Assembly: GCA_900313155.1 (NCBI GenBank) | Contig: OMQE01000145.1 | Span: 1 to 6,426, forward strand | Source of the DNA: an uncultured Rhodospirillaceae bacterium | GTDB taxonomy: Bacteria > Pseudomonadota > Alphaproteobacteria > RF32 > CAG-239 | Direction: 5' to 3' | Length of the DNA stretch: 6,426 nt | Part shown: piece after piece, positions 6,053 to 6,426 of the stretch | Position numbering within the stretch: position 1 is the first letter of the stretch | How the letters are laid out: each line of letters starts with the position of its first letter | Made by a program: the position numbers and the translations under genes | The notes under the pieces: generated by a model | Told to the model about the DNA's origin: nothing | What the model saw: only the letters and a program-made list of their open reading frames with translations | The model's database searches: none

Positions 6053-6081
6053 TTGACAAAAGTTATTTTGCGTGATATAAA
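6053..6081 (+). promoter_or_regulatory. Promoter of the serine recombinase gene
   Basis: TTGACA (6053-6058) and TATAAA (6076-6081) are spaced by the ideal 17 bases. Transcription would start near 6088, giving a leader of about 90 bases that contains inverted and direct repeats. The -35, the -10 and an AGTGA box three bases after the -10 are shared with the promoter at 4553-4582. Confidence 0.8.
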
Positions 6082-6084
6082 AAA

Positions 6085-6144
6085 AGTGACATTGATTTTT
6101 AATGTTCCTTATTTTTCAATACATTAAAAGAGTGATATTAATTT
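6085..6144. repeat. Operator-like inverted and direct repeats in the recombinase leader
   Basis: TTTTAATGT (6097-6105) and ACATTAAAA (6121-6129) are a perfect 9-base inverted repeat with a 15-base spacer. AGTGACATTGATTT (6085-6098) and AGTGATATTAATTT (6131-6144) are direct copies, 12 of 14 identical, 46 bases apart, flanking the inverted repeat. Set just after the -10, they suit a repressor site, including autoregulation by the recombinase. There is no T run after the stem, so it is not a terminator. Confidence 0.5.
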
Positions 6145-6177
6145 GATCCTTGAATAAATATTTGAAAAGGATTTAAT

Positions 6178-6426
6178 ATGATTTATGGCTACATTAGAAC
6201 TTCAACAGATAAGCAAAACAATGAGAATCAACATTATGAAATAGAGCAATTTGCGGCGACAAACAACCTCACAATAAACAAATGGATTGAGGAAACAATA
6301 TCTTCCAAAAAGGATTTAGAAGAACGTAAACTTGGAAAGTTGCTTAAAAAAATTAAGCAAGATGATATCATTATAGCAAGTGAATTAAGCCGTTTAGGGC
6401 GTAATTTATTACAAGTAATGTCTATA
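6178..6426 (+). CDS. Small serine recombinase, Mpi-like DNA invertase, C-terminus cut by window edge
   Basis: The 83 visible codons form the catalytic domain of a serine site-specific recombinase, which cuts all four strands through a 5' phosphoserine bond and inverts or resolves DNA. The nucleophile is S9 in YIRTSTDKQ (residues 5-13), and SELSRLGR (68-75) carries the active-site arginines R72 and R75. IEETISS (37-43) and RKLGKLLKKIKQDDIII (50-66) closely match what I remember of Bacteroides master DNA invertase Mpi and relatives, which flip promoters of surface polysaccharide and other genes. The start has AAGGA six bases upstream. Family members are near 190-200 residues, so the helix-turn-helix DNA-binding end is outside the window. 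Resolvase or transposon functions are not excluded. Confidence 0.92.
   Translation, partial: MIYGYIRTSTDKQNNENQHYEIEQFAATNNLTINKWIEETISSKKDLEERKLGKLLKKIKQDDIIIASELSRLGRNLLQVMSI

Overview
Window character. The six genes with a visible ribosome-binding site use purine-rich Shine-Dalgarno sequences (AGGAG, GGAGG or AAGGA type). The DNA is AT-rich, one product carries a classical secretory signal peptide, and the clear promoters are TTGACA/TATAAA type. This fits a low-GC Gram-negative bacterium, possibly one of the uncultured host-associated alphaproteobacteria, but nothing here fixes the lineage. Only two genes can be named to family, and both run off the window: a family 2 glycosyltransferase at the left edge and a small serine recombinase of the Mpi-like DNA invertase type at the right edge. 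The other six proteins are ones I do not recognise.

Layout. Bases 1-658 (minus) hold the N-terminal 219 codons of the glycosyltransferase. Just upstream of it, on the same strand, bases about 690-905 can fold into an elaborate RNA: long nested helices, a side hairpin, a 9-of-10-pair pseudoknot and a terminal Rho-independent terminator. It looks like a regulatory leader or a free-standing small RNA. Bases 1132-3249 carry three plus-strand genes of unknown function (63, 88 and 475 codons). They converge, with a 6-base gap, on a minus-strand gene for a 289-residue secreted protein with six cysteines. Bases 4126-4621 hold no convincing gene, but contain a strong minus-strand terminator that implies an unannotated minus-strand transcript.

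Right part. Bases 4553-5073 are a self-contained unit: a strong promoter, a 130-codon gene with no Shine-Dalgarno sequence and clearly higher G+C than its surroundings, and a strong bidirectional terminator. Converging on that terminator is an AT-rich minus-strand gene (244 codons). Between its start and the divergent recombinase gene lie a 28-base near-perfect palindrome built like a serine-invertase crossover site, a strong promoter for the recombinase, and inverted and direct repeats that look like operators. The promoters of the 130-codon gene and the recombinase share the -35, the -10 and an AGTGA box at the same offset.

How the parts may work together (inference). The right end reads as the edge of a phase-variation or mobile module, in which the recombinase could invert DNA next to the 244-codon gene. 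The left end reads as a glycosyltransferase under possible RNA-based attenuation. Surface glycan genes and DNA invertases are often linked functionally in gut bacteria, but the window does not show a second crossover site, so this remains a hypothesis.
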